64,000 nucleotides of DNA from Stagonosporopsis chrysanthemi (lineage: Eukaryota > Ascomycota > Dothideomycetes > Pleosporales > Didymellaceae): positions 1-64,000 of the forward strand of contig JAFISE010000056.1 in the NCBI GenBank assembly GCA_022560025.1. The letters run 5' to 3'. A model generated the notes under the pieces. The model made no database searches and was not told the origin of the DNA. It saw only the letters and a program-made list of their open reading frames with translations. The position numbers were made by a program, and so were the translations under genes. Every line of letters starts with the position of its first letter. The stretch's first letter is position 1. Of the stretch, positions 11,185 to 23,185 are shown piece after piece.

Positions 11185-11337
11185 AATATGCAGCCTCATA
11201 TAGCGAACTGATAAACCTTTTCCATCATCAGGGATGCGCCAATTAGTAAAGATGGGTGTAGATTGACCAAAATATTAAGCTGTACCTTTTGTGCTAGGAC
11301 CCAAATATGTTTGAAGTTCGAAGTTCGGTATTACTTC

Positions 11338-13057
11338 TCACAGGTTATACTTGAACAAAGGACTGCGATCACCCATCTTCTCCAGTTGAGCTTCTGAGTA
11401 GATCGCACGCCACTCTTCCTCCGTCTTCTCGCCGTTCTTCTTGTTGATCCTCCAGAACAGCCACTCGAGCGTGAACGCGCACACAAGGCCTGCCGCCGCA
11501 AAGGACAATGACGTGCCAAACCCTGTCGGATACTTCGGACTTTCCTTCTCTTGGTAGATGAAGCTACCCACAATGCCACCCAGATTGCCAATGCAGATCA
11601 TCGTCGCAATCCCAATGGATCTCTTTTCTGGCCCAGCAAGGTTGTTGATGGTCCATGCATTGCAGCCAGGAAGGATGGGGTACACGCCGATGCAGGCCAC
11701 ATGCACCGCGAAGTAGCACAGCGCGATATTGCTCTTGATGTTTTCGGCTGTCGCGAAGAGGATCGCAAAGGCGACGATTAGTAGGAGCTGGCCTGAGGCG
11801 ATGAATGGCATGCGCCAGGTGAATTTGTCTGCAAGCAAAGATGACAGCAGAGCGGATATGGCACCGCAAGCGTAGGGCGGAGCGGTCATGAGCTGCGCTT
11901 TGGTAGATGTAAAGCCCATATTCTTGAGAATTTGAGGCATGGTGCTGATAGTCTGTCAGTGCACAGAGCTTGAACAATGTGGCTGCTGTGGACTTACAAT
12001 TTGAGGCCGTAGTTAGGGACCGCATTGGAAGCGAAGACCATGGCTTGAAGATAGATTTGCCAGTCTTTTGCAACTTGACCCATGATGCCCCACTTAATGC
12101 CTTCTTTCTTGCCATCTGCATTGACACCTCGCTTCTTTTTGATGCCGCGGGTGACAATGTTATTTAGACGCAAGAAGCGAGCCTCATCTTCTGTGAGCCA
12201 ACGCCCCACTGCGTGGTCTGGTGAGTCGGGGAGCAACCAAAACACCCCGACACCCATCAGGACCGTGGCTAAGCCTTCGATGATGAAGATCCAGCGCCAT
12301 CCTTCATAATTGCCAATACCTGGATTCATCAGTGCCGTAAATGTAATAGTGTTTTGAAGTACGCACCATTCAGCTTCGCAATAGCTGCAGCCAGCAGACC
12401 TGAGAACGCACCCGAGGCGGCACTTGCGCAATAAAACAGCGCCATGCGGAACTGCGTACGATCTGGTGGGTACCACTGTCCAACAAGATAAATCGCGCCC
12501 GGAAAGAATCCCGCCTCAAAGAGACCCAGAAAAAATCTAGTTGCGCATAGCCCACCAAAGTTCTGCACGACTCCCATCAGGGTCATGATACTGCCCCAAC
12601 AGAGCACTAATATTCCCATATACCAGGATGGCCGGTTGAACTTAGCAAGAAGAATATTCGAAGGCACCTCAAAAAGTACATAGGGGATGAAGAACATCAT
12701 CAGGGCGATGTTGTAGTCTGTTCCGGTCATGTTGAGGGATGCCTCGAGACCTTCGATTTTGGCATTGCCAATGTTTGCCCTGGTTTTTGTCAGTGCTGAT
12801 TTGTCTGCTATGGATTGGTATACTTACCTGTCGAGATGCGAGATAAGATACAAGACTGCAAGCATTGGACATAGCCGCCAATCGACTTTGTGGAAAATCT
12901 TGTCTTGTTCACTTTTCGGGATATCGTTCATAAACTTTGCATCTTCTTGGCTCAGACCAGATTTTGTGAAAACGCGGAGATGTTCTTGAGCAGCCGTTTT
13001 CTCCTCATAAATGATTGAGTGTCGTTCGTCTATTGAATCTTTCGCGTCGAGCGCCAT
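11338..13057 (-). CDS. MFS permease, ACS (allantoate/nicotinate-type) family
   Basis: Four exons (13057-12828, 12779-12367, 12319-11998, 11944-11338) with introns of 47, 47 and 53 nt give 523 residues. The joins read HLDRANIGNAKIEG, KLNGIGNYEGWRW and GLKFTMPQILKNMGF. The HLDRANIGNAK signature after TM1, the WGSIMTLMG and GLFEAGFFPGAIYL region and the GNYEGWRWIFIIEG segment are hallmarks of the fungal anion:cation symporter (Dal5/Tna1/Fen2-like) family at the plasma membrane. Twelve transmembrane helices are expected. Substrate cannot be told from sequence: allantoate, nicotinate, pantothenate and other carboxylates are all handled by this family. It lies tail-to-tail with the DUF2237 gene, about 150 bp apart. 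Confidence 0.92.
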
Positions 13058-15734
13058 CGTGAAGCTGATTCAAACCGCACAAAGCAGGCGACTTCAATAC
13101 TGTCAAATTAGAGGACATACAGAAATTCGATGCATCATCTCTTATAAGATGTGACGATCTTCGGCAATAACTTCCCCAGATCTTGGCTTGAGGCATGATG
13201 TTGGTGCCTCGCTGTCAAAACTGGTAGCCGATAGCCTGCAGTGCAACCTGACTTGGGGGTATCATCAGCCGACAGATGATCTTTGCCCCTCTGGACAATG
13301 GTTTGAACTGGCAAGCCATGATCATTCGCTGCCAAGGTTGGGGTATGCGGGGAATAAGCGGCGCATCCCTTGGCGGCCATCTGGGCATGCGCTTCATTGC
13401 AACATCGTGGGGGCATCACAGAGACTTGAGCTTACCTTTTCTAGGCCCATTTCACGATTGGAAGAAATGGCGACTATGGCGCCCGTCTCGGCAATTTCAC
13501 GGCAATTTGATGCATCAGGCCATACTCCCAAATGCATACACGTCGTCCTAAACTTTGACCAGGATCTCTACATCCTTAAGACAAGAGACCGGGAACACGA
13601 CAATGACTTCGAAATGTCAAGGTAGTGCGTTGCCGTCACTCATGTGCCTCTATATCTTTCCTAGTTCGGCCTCCAGATGCTCCTCCCCTCTTGTCTTGAC
13701 CAATTGAGAGTTGTAGCTAGCCTATGCATGCTGAAGTGATCGACATCATCAACAATGATTCTGCCAAGCATGCATTAACATGTTCTATCAGCGGATTTAC
13801 CGACCGACCCGACACAAATTTGAAGAGTTGGTCAAGACAGGTGCAGACAAGCCAGTGTCTGTAGATGCTATTACCACACTCTTGATAGTGACACCTAAAT
13901 TCTATGTTTCGTGGAGCCCTGAAAGTAGAAACACCAGAGAGAGAGGCGAACAATGTAATGGTATGATCTTAAAGGCATGGTCTGAATCCATTACAAGGCT
14001 GCAAGCCATTTTCAATCTCCATGCCTGGTGGTCGTGCTTGCAGAGCAGTCGAGCCACAGTCGCTTTCTGCCGCCCAGTCAGCCGCAAGATATTCTTCAAA
14101 TTCACACGGCCTAACCAATCACTCCAACTTCGTGAGGGATGATCAACCCACTCCTTTCTCTCGTACGGTCTCAAGGTCTGGGATTGGCGGTGGGGAGTGC
14201 CTTTAACCGTCTCGTGACCCACGCCAATCTGGATCCTTGCCGCCAGATGCCAGGAAGAGCCAACGTGCGAGACAGAAGATCAATAGAACCCACCACGAAA
14301 CAGTCGTTGGATCTCCTATTGAACACGCATGTCTCACCAGGGACGTCCCTTGAAGAATTGGACTGCCCCTGTTATTTTAAGATGTGTGTACAATCCCCAA
14401 TAGTAGACAAGAAAGATGGTGAATGGTGAACAGAGTAAACTACATGATAGTTATCCCAAAGCAGCACACAGAGAGGGTATGAAGAGCACTCGTCGTCGTG
14501 TGACAACTGATCCCATCGAGAGTCGATACTGTGGTGGAGTCACGCGGTCGTTCCCACTCCACAGCATCGAGCCGTGATCCGGCACTTTTCACCGAGAGGC
14601 CGTTCGTACCTTGCAGCAGCTGTGATGCTCCTAGACACTTCTGAGTGAGAACTGGAGACTTTTGTCGGATTTCGAGCGCCTAGAGCTCATATCCTAGCAG
14701 CGTGTGACAGCTCGGACGAATGAGAAAGTATAGCTGCCGTAATTTTTAGTGGAATGTATTGCGATGAACATGGTCCGAGACCACAACATGGACATTCGCG
14801 TTGCTCATGATCTTTTGAGTGGAGACTTCAATGTGCGGCTCTGCGGCCATGCTTTCGGACTAGCCGTATACAGGAAGCCAACCTCACAGTACCGTGACAT
14901 CGCGCGCGCAGCTCCGCAGTGTGATTCTACGATGGAGCCTTATTGGTCGAGGAAACGTAAGCGGAGCAAAAACCTGACTGGCTGTGGGTGAGATGCTGGG
15001 GGCCCGTGGGCGCGTTGAAGAGGGGAATTTTCATTCGCGTCAGGCGGCGATGACGTAAGGGGGCGTGCGAAAGTTCGCTTCGATAAGCAGGACTGAGATT
15101 TTGGGCACCCTTGGCAGGACGATCGGCAATGCTTGGTGGCGGCAGACAAGAGGCTTACACCTCGAAGGCTGGCTTGGTGTGCTTAATATTGTGCAACATG
15201 ATATGTCTTGATGGAGTTGCTGGTGATATTTGAAGAGGTCGCGACACGTATTCTGCATGGGACAATGACGTACTAGAGCAGCAACCTTCACGACTGCAAC
15301 AATGTGTTGGAGGCGCGGATCCGATGCGCCGCCGGTAGGGTCAGGCCCACAATTAACATTGCATCACTATGCTGTGAAAGGCTAACCGCAGTCGAGATGA
15401 AAGCCTCTTGCATCCGCGATCCAGTGTAACGCGACCGCCGGTCAGCAACAAGCTTGATATGACGTCTGACAGCCTGTAACACCTGACATGAAGAGCCTAG
15501 CCTGTGCTGTGGGTGAAGATGTGAGCTCTTCTTTATAAAGATGCACCCCGCTGCGGGATTTTAGTTGTCATTCAACCTCCGCCATACATCGACGCGCCCC
15601 ACAATCAAGGCGGTCGCTAATCCGGGGAACTGTGGAACGTCTCCAATCACATCTATATTGTGGTCTCGTATAGACTTGCTCTGCGAACAATCCCATACGG
15701 TCGGGTCAGATTTTCACATCAGCACCAACTCAAC
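13058..15734. other. Long intergenic region between divergent permease genes
   Basis: Nearly 2.7 kb with no convincing coding frame separates the divergent ACS-type and DHA1-type transporter genes. Small frames near 13188-13625, 13780-14142 and 14749-14991 show no domain and poor codon character. A TATAAA box lies at about 15535-15540, roughly 200 bp before the DHA1-type start. No repeat or transposon was recognised. Confidence 0.45.
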
Positions 15735-17534
15735 ATGGCTTCCGCCGCCCAAGTCCAACCGGAAGTCCATGATCCGGAGACTGTCCACAATAATGAGCAG
15801 ACCCTTCACGAGAAGAAGGATTCTTCAGAGCTCGGCAACGAACGGCACGAGAATCCATCGCGTCTCGCAACACACGATGATGACCGCGCACATTACGAGA
15901 AGTTTGGCACTTACGACCGATACGAGATGACCGAAGAGGACTGCTACGACGAGCTCGGTTTCTCGTTTCCAGAGTGGAAGAAGTGGCTGATCCTATCGAT
16001 CATTTTCATGGTCCAGGTGTCCATGAACTTCAACACATCGCTGTACAGCAACGCAGTCGGCGGCATCTCTGAAGAATTCGGTGTCAGCGCTCAGGCAGCG
16101 CGTGTCGGTGCAGCTGCGTTCCTGGTCGCATACGCTTTCGGATGCGAGCTGTGGGCTCCATGGTCTGAAGAGCTTGGTCGTTGGCCTATCCTTCAGCTCT
16201 CGTTGTTCCTGGTCAACGTCTTCCAAATTCCCGTTGGCATTGCGCCCAACTACGCAACCATCATCGCCTTTCGTACGCTTGGTGGACTTTCAACTGCAGG
16301 CGGCTCAGTGACACTAGCTATGGTTGCTGACATGTGGGAGCCTGATAACCAGCAGTATGCTGTTGCTTTCATCGTTTTCTCTTCCGTTGGTGGATCCGTG
16401 CTTGGTCCGATCGTCGGTGGCTTTGTTGAACAGTTTCTCGCCTGGCGCTGGAACATCTGGATCCAGTTGATCTTTGGCGGTGCTGTGCAGATCGCTCACG
16501 CCGTTCTTGTCCCAGAGACTCGCACAACAGTTCTGATGGACCGCATTGCGAAGAAGCGCAGACAGGAAGGCGAGAAGAACGGCAAGCCTGTCAACGTCTG
16601 GGGGCCTAACGAGCTCACACCATTCAAAGAGCGTTTCAGTGCTCACGAGATTCTCACGACCTGGATCCGACCCTTCCGTATGTTCTTAACTGAACCTATC
16701 GTGCTGGTTCTGTCACTGCTTTCCGGTTTCTCCGATGCCATCATATTCATGTTCCTGCAGTCGTATGCTCTGGTGTACTCGCAGTGGGAATTTAAAGCTT
16801 TTGCTATTGGCCTTGCCTTTGTGCCCATCGGAATTGGTTATTTACTGGCCTGGTTGTCCTTCTTCCCCGCCATCAAGCGTAACGAGCGCCTACGCAAAGA
16901 GCGCCCTGGTGACGAGGTTGCGCAATACGAAGCTCGTCTCTGGTGGTTGCTGTTCACAGCTCCGTGTCTGCCTATCGGACTGATTATCTTCGCTTGGACA
17001 TCGACTGGTCCACCTCTCCACTGGATCGGGTCCATGATCGCCTCTGCCATCATCGGCATTGCCAACTACGCCATCTACATGGCCACCATCGACTACATGA
17101 TTTGCGCGTACGGTCCCTACTCGGCTTCAGCAACTGGAGGAAACGGATGGGCGCGTGACTTCCTCGCTGGTGTACTCACCCTGCCCGCGACCCCATTTTT
17201 CCAGAATATCGGCTCCAATCCTCTTGCTAACGCTTCGACTATCTTGTTTTGCATCTCGCTCCTGCTAGTCGTGTCGGTGTACGTCATCTACTGGAAAGGT
17301 CCTGTCTTGCGAAAGAGATCGCCATTTGCTCAGAAGCTTGCTGGTGCTCGTGAGGAGAACGGTGGTAGGCGAGCAAGTCACGTTCCAGGAGCGTACGGTT
17401 CAAGAGTCAACTCCATAAATGGTAACGAACGCCCTGGAATGCCTGGCTCGAGGCGTGGCAGTGTTATTAGAGGCGCAAGCTATCAGGGCAGACCAACCGC
17501 TCAGCGTGGTGTCAGCTCTTCCCATGTTGCCTAG
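15735..17534 (+). CDS. MFS drug/polyamine-type transporter (DHA1)
   Basis: This is a single-exon gene of 599 residues starting at CAACATGGCT (15735). An in-frame alternative start codon exists upstream at 15660, but the chosen ATG has the better context and gives a normal hydrophilic N-terminus. That N-terminus is long and acidic (about 90 residues). It is followed by 12 predicted helices beginning WLILSIIFMVQVSMNF, with the family features WAPWSEELGRWPIL (motif A region) and LGGLSTAGGSVTLAMVADMW. A central hydrophilic loop (about residues 270-310) and a basic, Arg/Gly/Ser-rich C-terminal tail complete the protein. The closest known types are the Tpo1-like polyamine and multidrug proton antiporters of fungi. 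Substrate cannot be assigned. Confidence 0.9.
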   Translation: MASAAQVQPEVHDPETVHNNEQTLHEKKDSSELGNERHENPSRLATHDDDRAHYEKFGTYDRYEMTEEDCYDELGFSFPEWKKWLILSIIFMVQVSMNFNTSLYSNAVGGISEEFGVSAQAARVGAAAFLVAYAFGCELWAPWSEELGRWPILQLSLFLVNVFQIPVGIAPNYATIIAFRTLGGLSTAGGSVTLAMVADMWEPDNQQYAVAFIVFSSVGGSVLGPIVGGFVEQFLAWRWNIWIQLIFGGAVQIAHAVLVPETRTTVLMDRIAKKRRQEGEKNGKPVNVWGPNELTPFKERFSAHEILTTWIRPFRMFLTEPIVLVLSLLSGFSDAIIFMFLQSYALVYSQWEFKAFAIGLAFVPIGIGYLLAWLSFFPAIKRNERLRKERPGDEVAQYEARLWWLLFTAPCLPIGLIIFAWTSTGPPLHWIGSMIASAIIGIANYAIYMATIDYMICAYGPYSASATGGNGWARDFLAGVLTLPATPFFQNIGSNPLANASTILFCISLLLVVSVYVIYWKGPVLRKRSPFAQKLAGAREENGGRRASHVPGAYGSRVNSINGNERPGMPGSRRGSVIRGASYQGRPTAQRGVSSSHVA

Positions 17535-17923
17535 ATGTATACTTTAGTAGGAGTGCACGTAGATTGAGTCGTCTCATCAGAAAGACGTAATCTCAATGAA
17601 TGAACCTATTCCTGAAGCTTGTTACAGCAGCCATATTCCTGCTCTACCATCATTTGTCGTATATTCCATGTTTTTACCGCACATTGAGCTCTTCGTAGAG
17701 GTCATTGTACGCTAAGCCGGCTTTGGTCCTAGTTGTTTCTTTTCCCCGCGCGCCTCGGTTGCTCCACTGACAGTGTGAACGCGACTCCGCACGCATGTTA
17801 CACCAAGTCTATTAAATGTGCCCGAGGCCTCATGATGTGCCTTACATGTTGTGTTGAAGCTGTTGCGCTGCACACAGTGAGCAGAATTGTGCTTGCAACA
17901 ACGCAACCTACCTGAACAACAGG
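17535..17923. other. Short intergenic region
   Basis: Holds the 3' untranslated part of the DHA1-type transporter gene and the promoter of the AtuA-like gene. Nothing else recognised. Confidence 0.5.
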
Positions 17924-19847
17924 ATGACATCACAGAGACCTATACGTATCGCAGGTTTGTTTTGTTCTTTCTACAGCAACTTTTGTGTGCTGATGAACAA
18001 TTTAGGGTGCTCTGGCTCGACAACAGACCGCCGCGATGCTATGACCTTGCTCGCCTCGAATCATGACAATGACCCTATAGATGTGCTTGTGGGCGACTGG
18101 ATGAGCGAGGCTAACATGACAGCCCGTGCCAACGTCAAGCTGAACGGTATAGACTTGTTATGGGTTGTCCCATTGGACACACTGACGCTTTATAGGCCAG
18201 ATGGAAGCATACGAACCGACGTTCCTTGAAGCGCTTGAGCCCGCTCTACCGCACATTGCCAAACATGGTATCAAGGTTGCCGTCAATGCAGGCGCGTCTG
18301 ACACAGAGAAGTTGCACGGGGTGGTATTGGATATGATCGCGGCAAAAGGACTGGGTCTGCGGGTTGCGTGGATCTCTGGCGATGAAGTGCTGCCCCAGCT
18401 TCTCGAAGCGCAGAAGAGAGGCGAGTCGCCCTTCGAGAACATCTGCACTGGCCAGCATTTGGACGACTGGCATTTCCAGCCCATCTACGCGCAGGCATAT
18501 CTTGGAGGATTGGGCATCGCCAAAGCTTTCGAGAAGGGCGCTGATATCGTCCTTTGTGGGCGCGTATCAGATGCCAGCCCTTTGATTGGCGCTGCCTTCT
18601 GGTGGCACAAGTGGCAGCGGTCGGACCTTGAAAAACTCGCGAATGCCTTCGTAGCAGGTCACTTGTCTGAGTGCTCTTCGTACAGCACAGGTGGCAACTA
18701 CACTGGATTCAAGGACCTCGAGTGCCTTGGCTGGGAGAATATTGGCTACCCCATCGTGGAAATTTCACAGTCTGGCGGCGTCATTGTCACCAAGAACAAG
18801 GGTTCTGGAGGGGAGGTGTCCATTAACACACTTACCTCTCAGTTTCTGTACGAGATCCAGGGGCCTTGGTATTTTAACTCGGACGTCACTGCGATTCTGG
18901 ACAACGTCTCGTTTGAATATATCTCAGAGAACCGCGTTTCCCTGAGAGGTGTCAGCGGAGCACTTCCACCTCCCACGACGAAGGTGGGCATTACAGCGAA
19001 ACCAATATACCAAGCTGAAGTGCACTGGTTCTTGACCGGCCTGGATATACCCGCAAAAGCGCGCATGATGGAGCAACTCATACGCGTGCAGCTGGGTGCT
19101 CACGTGAGAAATCTCACACACCTGTCGTTCCAGACCATTGGTTCCTGTGCAGAAAACCCTACAAGTCAGACCGCTGCGACCGCGGACTTCCGTGTGGTTG
19201 CTCAGGCGCGTAGGGCTGAGGACCTGGTCCCGGCCAAATTTGTGAGACCCTGCATCGACCCTATTATGTGTGCGTACCCTGGTGCAACTCCGCATCTCGA
19301 CCTCAGGCAAGCCTTTCCGAAGGAGGTTTTTGAGTACTTTGTTACGCTCTTGCCACAGTCCTCTGTTCAGCATACGGTTCACCTTGCAAATGGTGAGGTG
19401 ATCAACATCCCACCGCCATCATCAACAAAAGCTTGGCCAAAGCAGCAGCCGACGCAAGATGCGACAGTGGCTCCTATAGGTCTCGGCACCTTTGGCGCTA
19501 CGGTGAGAGCACCTCTGGGTAGCATTGTACACGCACGCTCAGGCGACAAAGGTTCGGATTGTAACGTGGGCTTCTGGGTCCGCCACCGGGACGAGTATGC
19601 TTGGCTGCAGAACCTGCTGTCAACAGAGTTTGTTCAGCAGCTGCTGGCCGACGAGTATAACGGTAAAGAGATCGATAGATGCGAGTTTCCGGGACTAAAA
19701 GCGGTGCACTTTTTACTGAAAGATCATTTGGATCGTGGCGTCAGCTGTACAACGAGCGTCGACTTCCTGGGGAAAAACTGCGCTGAGTTTCTGAGGGCAC
19801 GGCTTGTGGACGTTCCCATGAAGTTCTTGGCAAGAGGACGGATATGA
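17924..19847 (+). CDS. AtuA-like protein (DUF1446 + C-terminal AtuA domain)
   Basis: Three exons, 17924-17954, 18006-18146 and 18196-19847 (introns 51 and 49 nt), give 607 residues. The joins read RIAGCSGSTTDRRD and VKLNGQMEAYEP. The first about 450 residues match the DUF1446 fold seen in AtuA of Pseudomonas acyclic terpene utilisation: GAGASDTEKLH-like (VNAGASDTEKLH), the ADIVLCGRVSDASPLIG stretch and SSYSTGGNYTGFKD. The C-terminal about 110 residues, from PLGSIVHARSGDKGSDCNVG, match the small AtuA-like ferredoxin-fold domain. In many bacteria these two parts are separate genes; here they are fused, as is common in fungi. The reaction is not known. The product lacks a clear targeting peptide. 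Confidence 0.88.
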
Positions 19848-20679
19848 TCAGTACAAGCAGCCCCTTCACAAGGTCGCAATGCCCGTGTGTAGCATTGTTA
19901 CTCGATAGCATAAGGTGGTATCAGCAGGCTATCATCCATAAGCGAGAATGCGGCAGCGAGATATCTATTTCGCTTAGCCACCAGCCGTTCCTTTACTCGA
20001 TGCAAACACGGCATCGCGTTGCGACCGTGGAAATGCTCTACTCATGTGCTGCACATGCTTTGCATTCAGCTTAACCCCTGCCTCCGAGCTTCGGATGCCT
20101 TTGTGCTGAGCTCCTATTGGTCCATTCTACTGTTCCTTATCTGCTATCATATGTTTACCTCACCAAAATCATCAGCCTTACATCTACAAGGTTCCTCCAC
20201 GCCCAGAGCTGAACGGTACTCGAACAGCTAAAAATCTGTGGAGAACAAATCATCGTCATCCTACAGTGGGTCTAACGCTCAAAATGCCCGCATCACCCAC
20301 ACTCCCCGCCGCCGCCCTCCAAACGCTGTCCAAGCTTATCGGCGCACGCGAAGAAACGGGTAAGCAGGCCAACCAGAGCTGTTCATTGCTTGTCCGGAAT
20401 CCCAGAGGTCTTGTGCATCATTTCTTTTCCGGTCTGGCTCCAAGGCGTGCATATCTTGATCTCAGGGTTTTACTATCTGTGGCCAATCAGACCTTTGCGA
20501 ATCATGTTGTACATCGCAACTGAAATTGTGCTGCGATAGCATTTCTGAGTTTGTGAGCTCTTGGTTACTTGTGCTGGACACGGCGTGGATCGTCGCACTT
20601 ATAGATACCACGCGAGCTGTCGATATGGGATGATGTTGAATCCAACGGCTTCACGCGACTCACATCTGCGACCAGCAAC
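19848..20679. other. Promoter region of the DUR3-type gene
   Basis: Contains the 3' end of the AtuA-like gene and the upstream region of the urea permease gene. HGATAR-type GATA sites occur at 19903-19908 (plus), 19929-19934 (minus), 20137-20142 (minus), 20144-20149 (minus) and 20534-20539 (plus). The adjacent pair at 20137-20149 is suggestive because urea permeases are usually under AreA/GATA nitrogen control, but the total is only about twice chance. A short frame from ATG 20284 runs 24 codons to a GTAAGC donor-like site; it has no recognisable homology. Confidence 0.4.
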
Positions 20680-22974
20680 ATGGCAGGCGGCCCCGCACCA
20701 ACAGGCCCCTCGGCCTCACCTTTAGGCCAGGCGTGGGGATATGGTATCGTTCTTGGTGTTGGATTTCTATTTGCGCTTGGCATGGTTCGTAGACGTACCG
20801 ACTGGTGCACAACCGCATGCTGACACGTGCAGATCTTCACAACGTGGGCTCTCAGACGGTACAACAATGAATTGCAGACAAGTGAGGCGTTCAGCACCGC
20901 TGGACGTACCGTAAAGTCTGGCCTCGTCGCAAGTGCTGTCGTCTCGTCGTGGACATGGGCTGCGACTCTCTTGCAGTCCAGTAGTGTCGCTTTTCGATAC
21001 GGTAAAAACCAGTGATCAAGCTAGCCCTAAAGTGCACGGCATTGACGACTCCCAGGTGTCTCCGGCCCTCTTTGGTATGCTGCAGGTGCTACCGTACAGA
21101 TCTTGTTGTTTGCTACTGTTGCTATCGAATTGAAGAGAAGAGCTCCAAATGCTCACGTGAGTTATATCACTTCGTTGTGATACCAATGTTCTGACAGCTG
21201 TTCAGACCTTTCTTGAAGCCGTTCGTGCCCGCTACGGAACAGCCACGCATTTTGTGTACATCGCATTTGGCCTATTCACAAACATCTTGGTCACGTCCAT
21301 GTTACTCACTGGTGGCTCGGCTGTGGTCTCATCGCTGACTGGTGTCCCAACTGCGGCTGCTTGCTTCTTACTTCCACTTGGTGTGGTCATCTACACCATG
21401 TTCGGCGGTATCAAAGCAACGTTCCTTACCGACTATGTCCACACGGTCATTTTGTTGGTCATCATCTTGACCTTCGCTTTTACGACATATGCGACTGGTG
21501 ACAGACTTGGCTCACCGAGAGCCGTGTACGATGCACTGACGGAGCTCTCATCTCACTCACCAGTCGAAGGTAATGCAGGAGGAAGCTATCTAACAATGAG
21601 GAGCAAGGAGGGGGCAATCTTTTTCGTCATCAACATCATTGGCAACTTCGGCACCGTGTTCATGGACAACGGTTACTACAACAAGGCTATTGCCGCCAGC
21701 CCTGTTCACGCGCTGCCTGGGTACATCATTGGAGGTAAGATGCTGTTCTCAACACTCATACGTGGCCACAACCTAACAAGACAACAGGTCTTTCGTGGTT
21801 CGCCATCCCCTGGCTGTGCGCAACGACAATGGGTCTTGCCGCTCTTGCACTTCAGGGGACCGAGTACTTCCCAACGTACCCTAATCCAATGGCCGAAGCT
21901 GAGATCAGTGCTGGTCTCACTCTTCCTTATGCAGCTACTGCAATTCTCGGATCTGGAGGCGCTGTCGCAACCCTTCTGATCGTCTTCATGGCAGTCACAT
22001 CCGCTTTCTCCGCCCAGCTCATTGCTGTCTCCTCCATTTTGACCTACGACATCTACAACACGTATATCAACCCTAACGCCAGCGGCAAGCGCCTCGTTTG
22101 GGCATCGCACACTTGTGTTGCCGGCTTCGGACTTGTTATGGCTGGCTTCTCTACCGGTCTCCACTACGCTGGCATCAGCATGGGCTACCTGTACCTTTTG
22201 ATGGGTGTCATCATCTCATCAGCTGTTTTGCCGGCAACACTGACACTGATGTGGAAGGGCCAAAACTTTTGGGCTGCCACTCTTTCACCCGTCCTAGGTC
22301 TCTGCTGCAGTATCATCGCTTGGCTCGTCACGACCTCCAAGCTCAACGACGGAGTCATTAACGTCGAGACCTCAGGCTCGAACAACCCTATGTTGGCTGG
22401 CAACGTCGTTGCGCTGCTGTCGCCTGCTATTTTCATTCCAGTGTTAACCCTGATCTTCGGCGTCGCCAACTACGACTGGGTCAGCATGAAAAACATCCGT
22501 CTTGGCGATGACTCCGACGTCGTCGCCGCTGCACATCTCGACCCTGAAGCTGTTGTAGGTCGCCACACGGCCCTCTCCCCTGAGGCCGAAGCCGCAGAGC
22601 AAGCGAAGCTGTTCCGCGCCAGCAAGATCGCCAAGATCACAACTGCGACCATGACACTTATCCTCCTTGTTCTCTGGCCGATGCCGCTCTATGGGACAGG
22701 CTACATCTTCAGTCCGAGCTTCTTCGCTGGATGGGTTATCGTCGGTATCATCTGGCTCATGTGTAGCACTATCGCAGTTGGTGTATATCCGCTGTGGGAG
22801 GGCAGGATGAGCTTGGCAAGGAACTTTGGTGGCATGTGGCGCGACATCACGGGCAAGGGACCCAAGAGGCATGGCGAACATGTCGAGGTCGTGGAGGGCG
22901 AGGCGACTGCCGATAGCGGAACGCATACGCCCAAGGAAGCGGCGATGAATGAGAAGCCACTGGAGGTGAAGTAA
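20680..22974 (+). CDS. DUR3: DUR3-type urea/polyamine permease
   Basis: Five exons (20680-20784, 20833-21001, 21056-21156, 21206-21734, 21788-22974) with introns of 48, 54, 49 and 53 nt give 696 residues. The spliced product reads MAGGPAPTGPSAS, then AWGYGIVLGVGFLFALGM, and across joins FRYGVSGPLWYAAGATVQ and RAPNAHTFLEAVRARYG. These match sodium:solute symporter family members of the DUR3 branch, which import urea (and polyamines in yeast) with protons at the plasma membrane. About 15 transmembrane helices are expected. The hydrophilic C-terminus is rich in Glu and Lys. The start was chosen because family members begin with a very short leader before the AWGYG helix. Confidence 0.94.
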
Positions 22975-23185
22975 ACTGTTGATGAGATGGACAAAGTAGG
23001 TCGGGCTTGATGGTTGTGAGATGTTAGATACCCCTGTCACTCGCTTGAGATGGCGCTAAGAAGATGTGGTCGATGTAACGACACAATGCACAATCAGCTG
23101 CGAAGTTTTCTCACTCAAGAATCATCCATGGTCTTGACATTATTCATTTCATCATGTAGTTACTTGAAGCCTTCTCATAGACCAC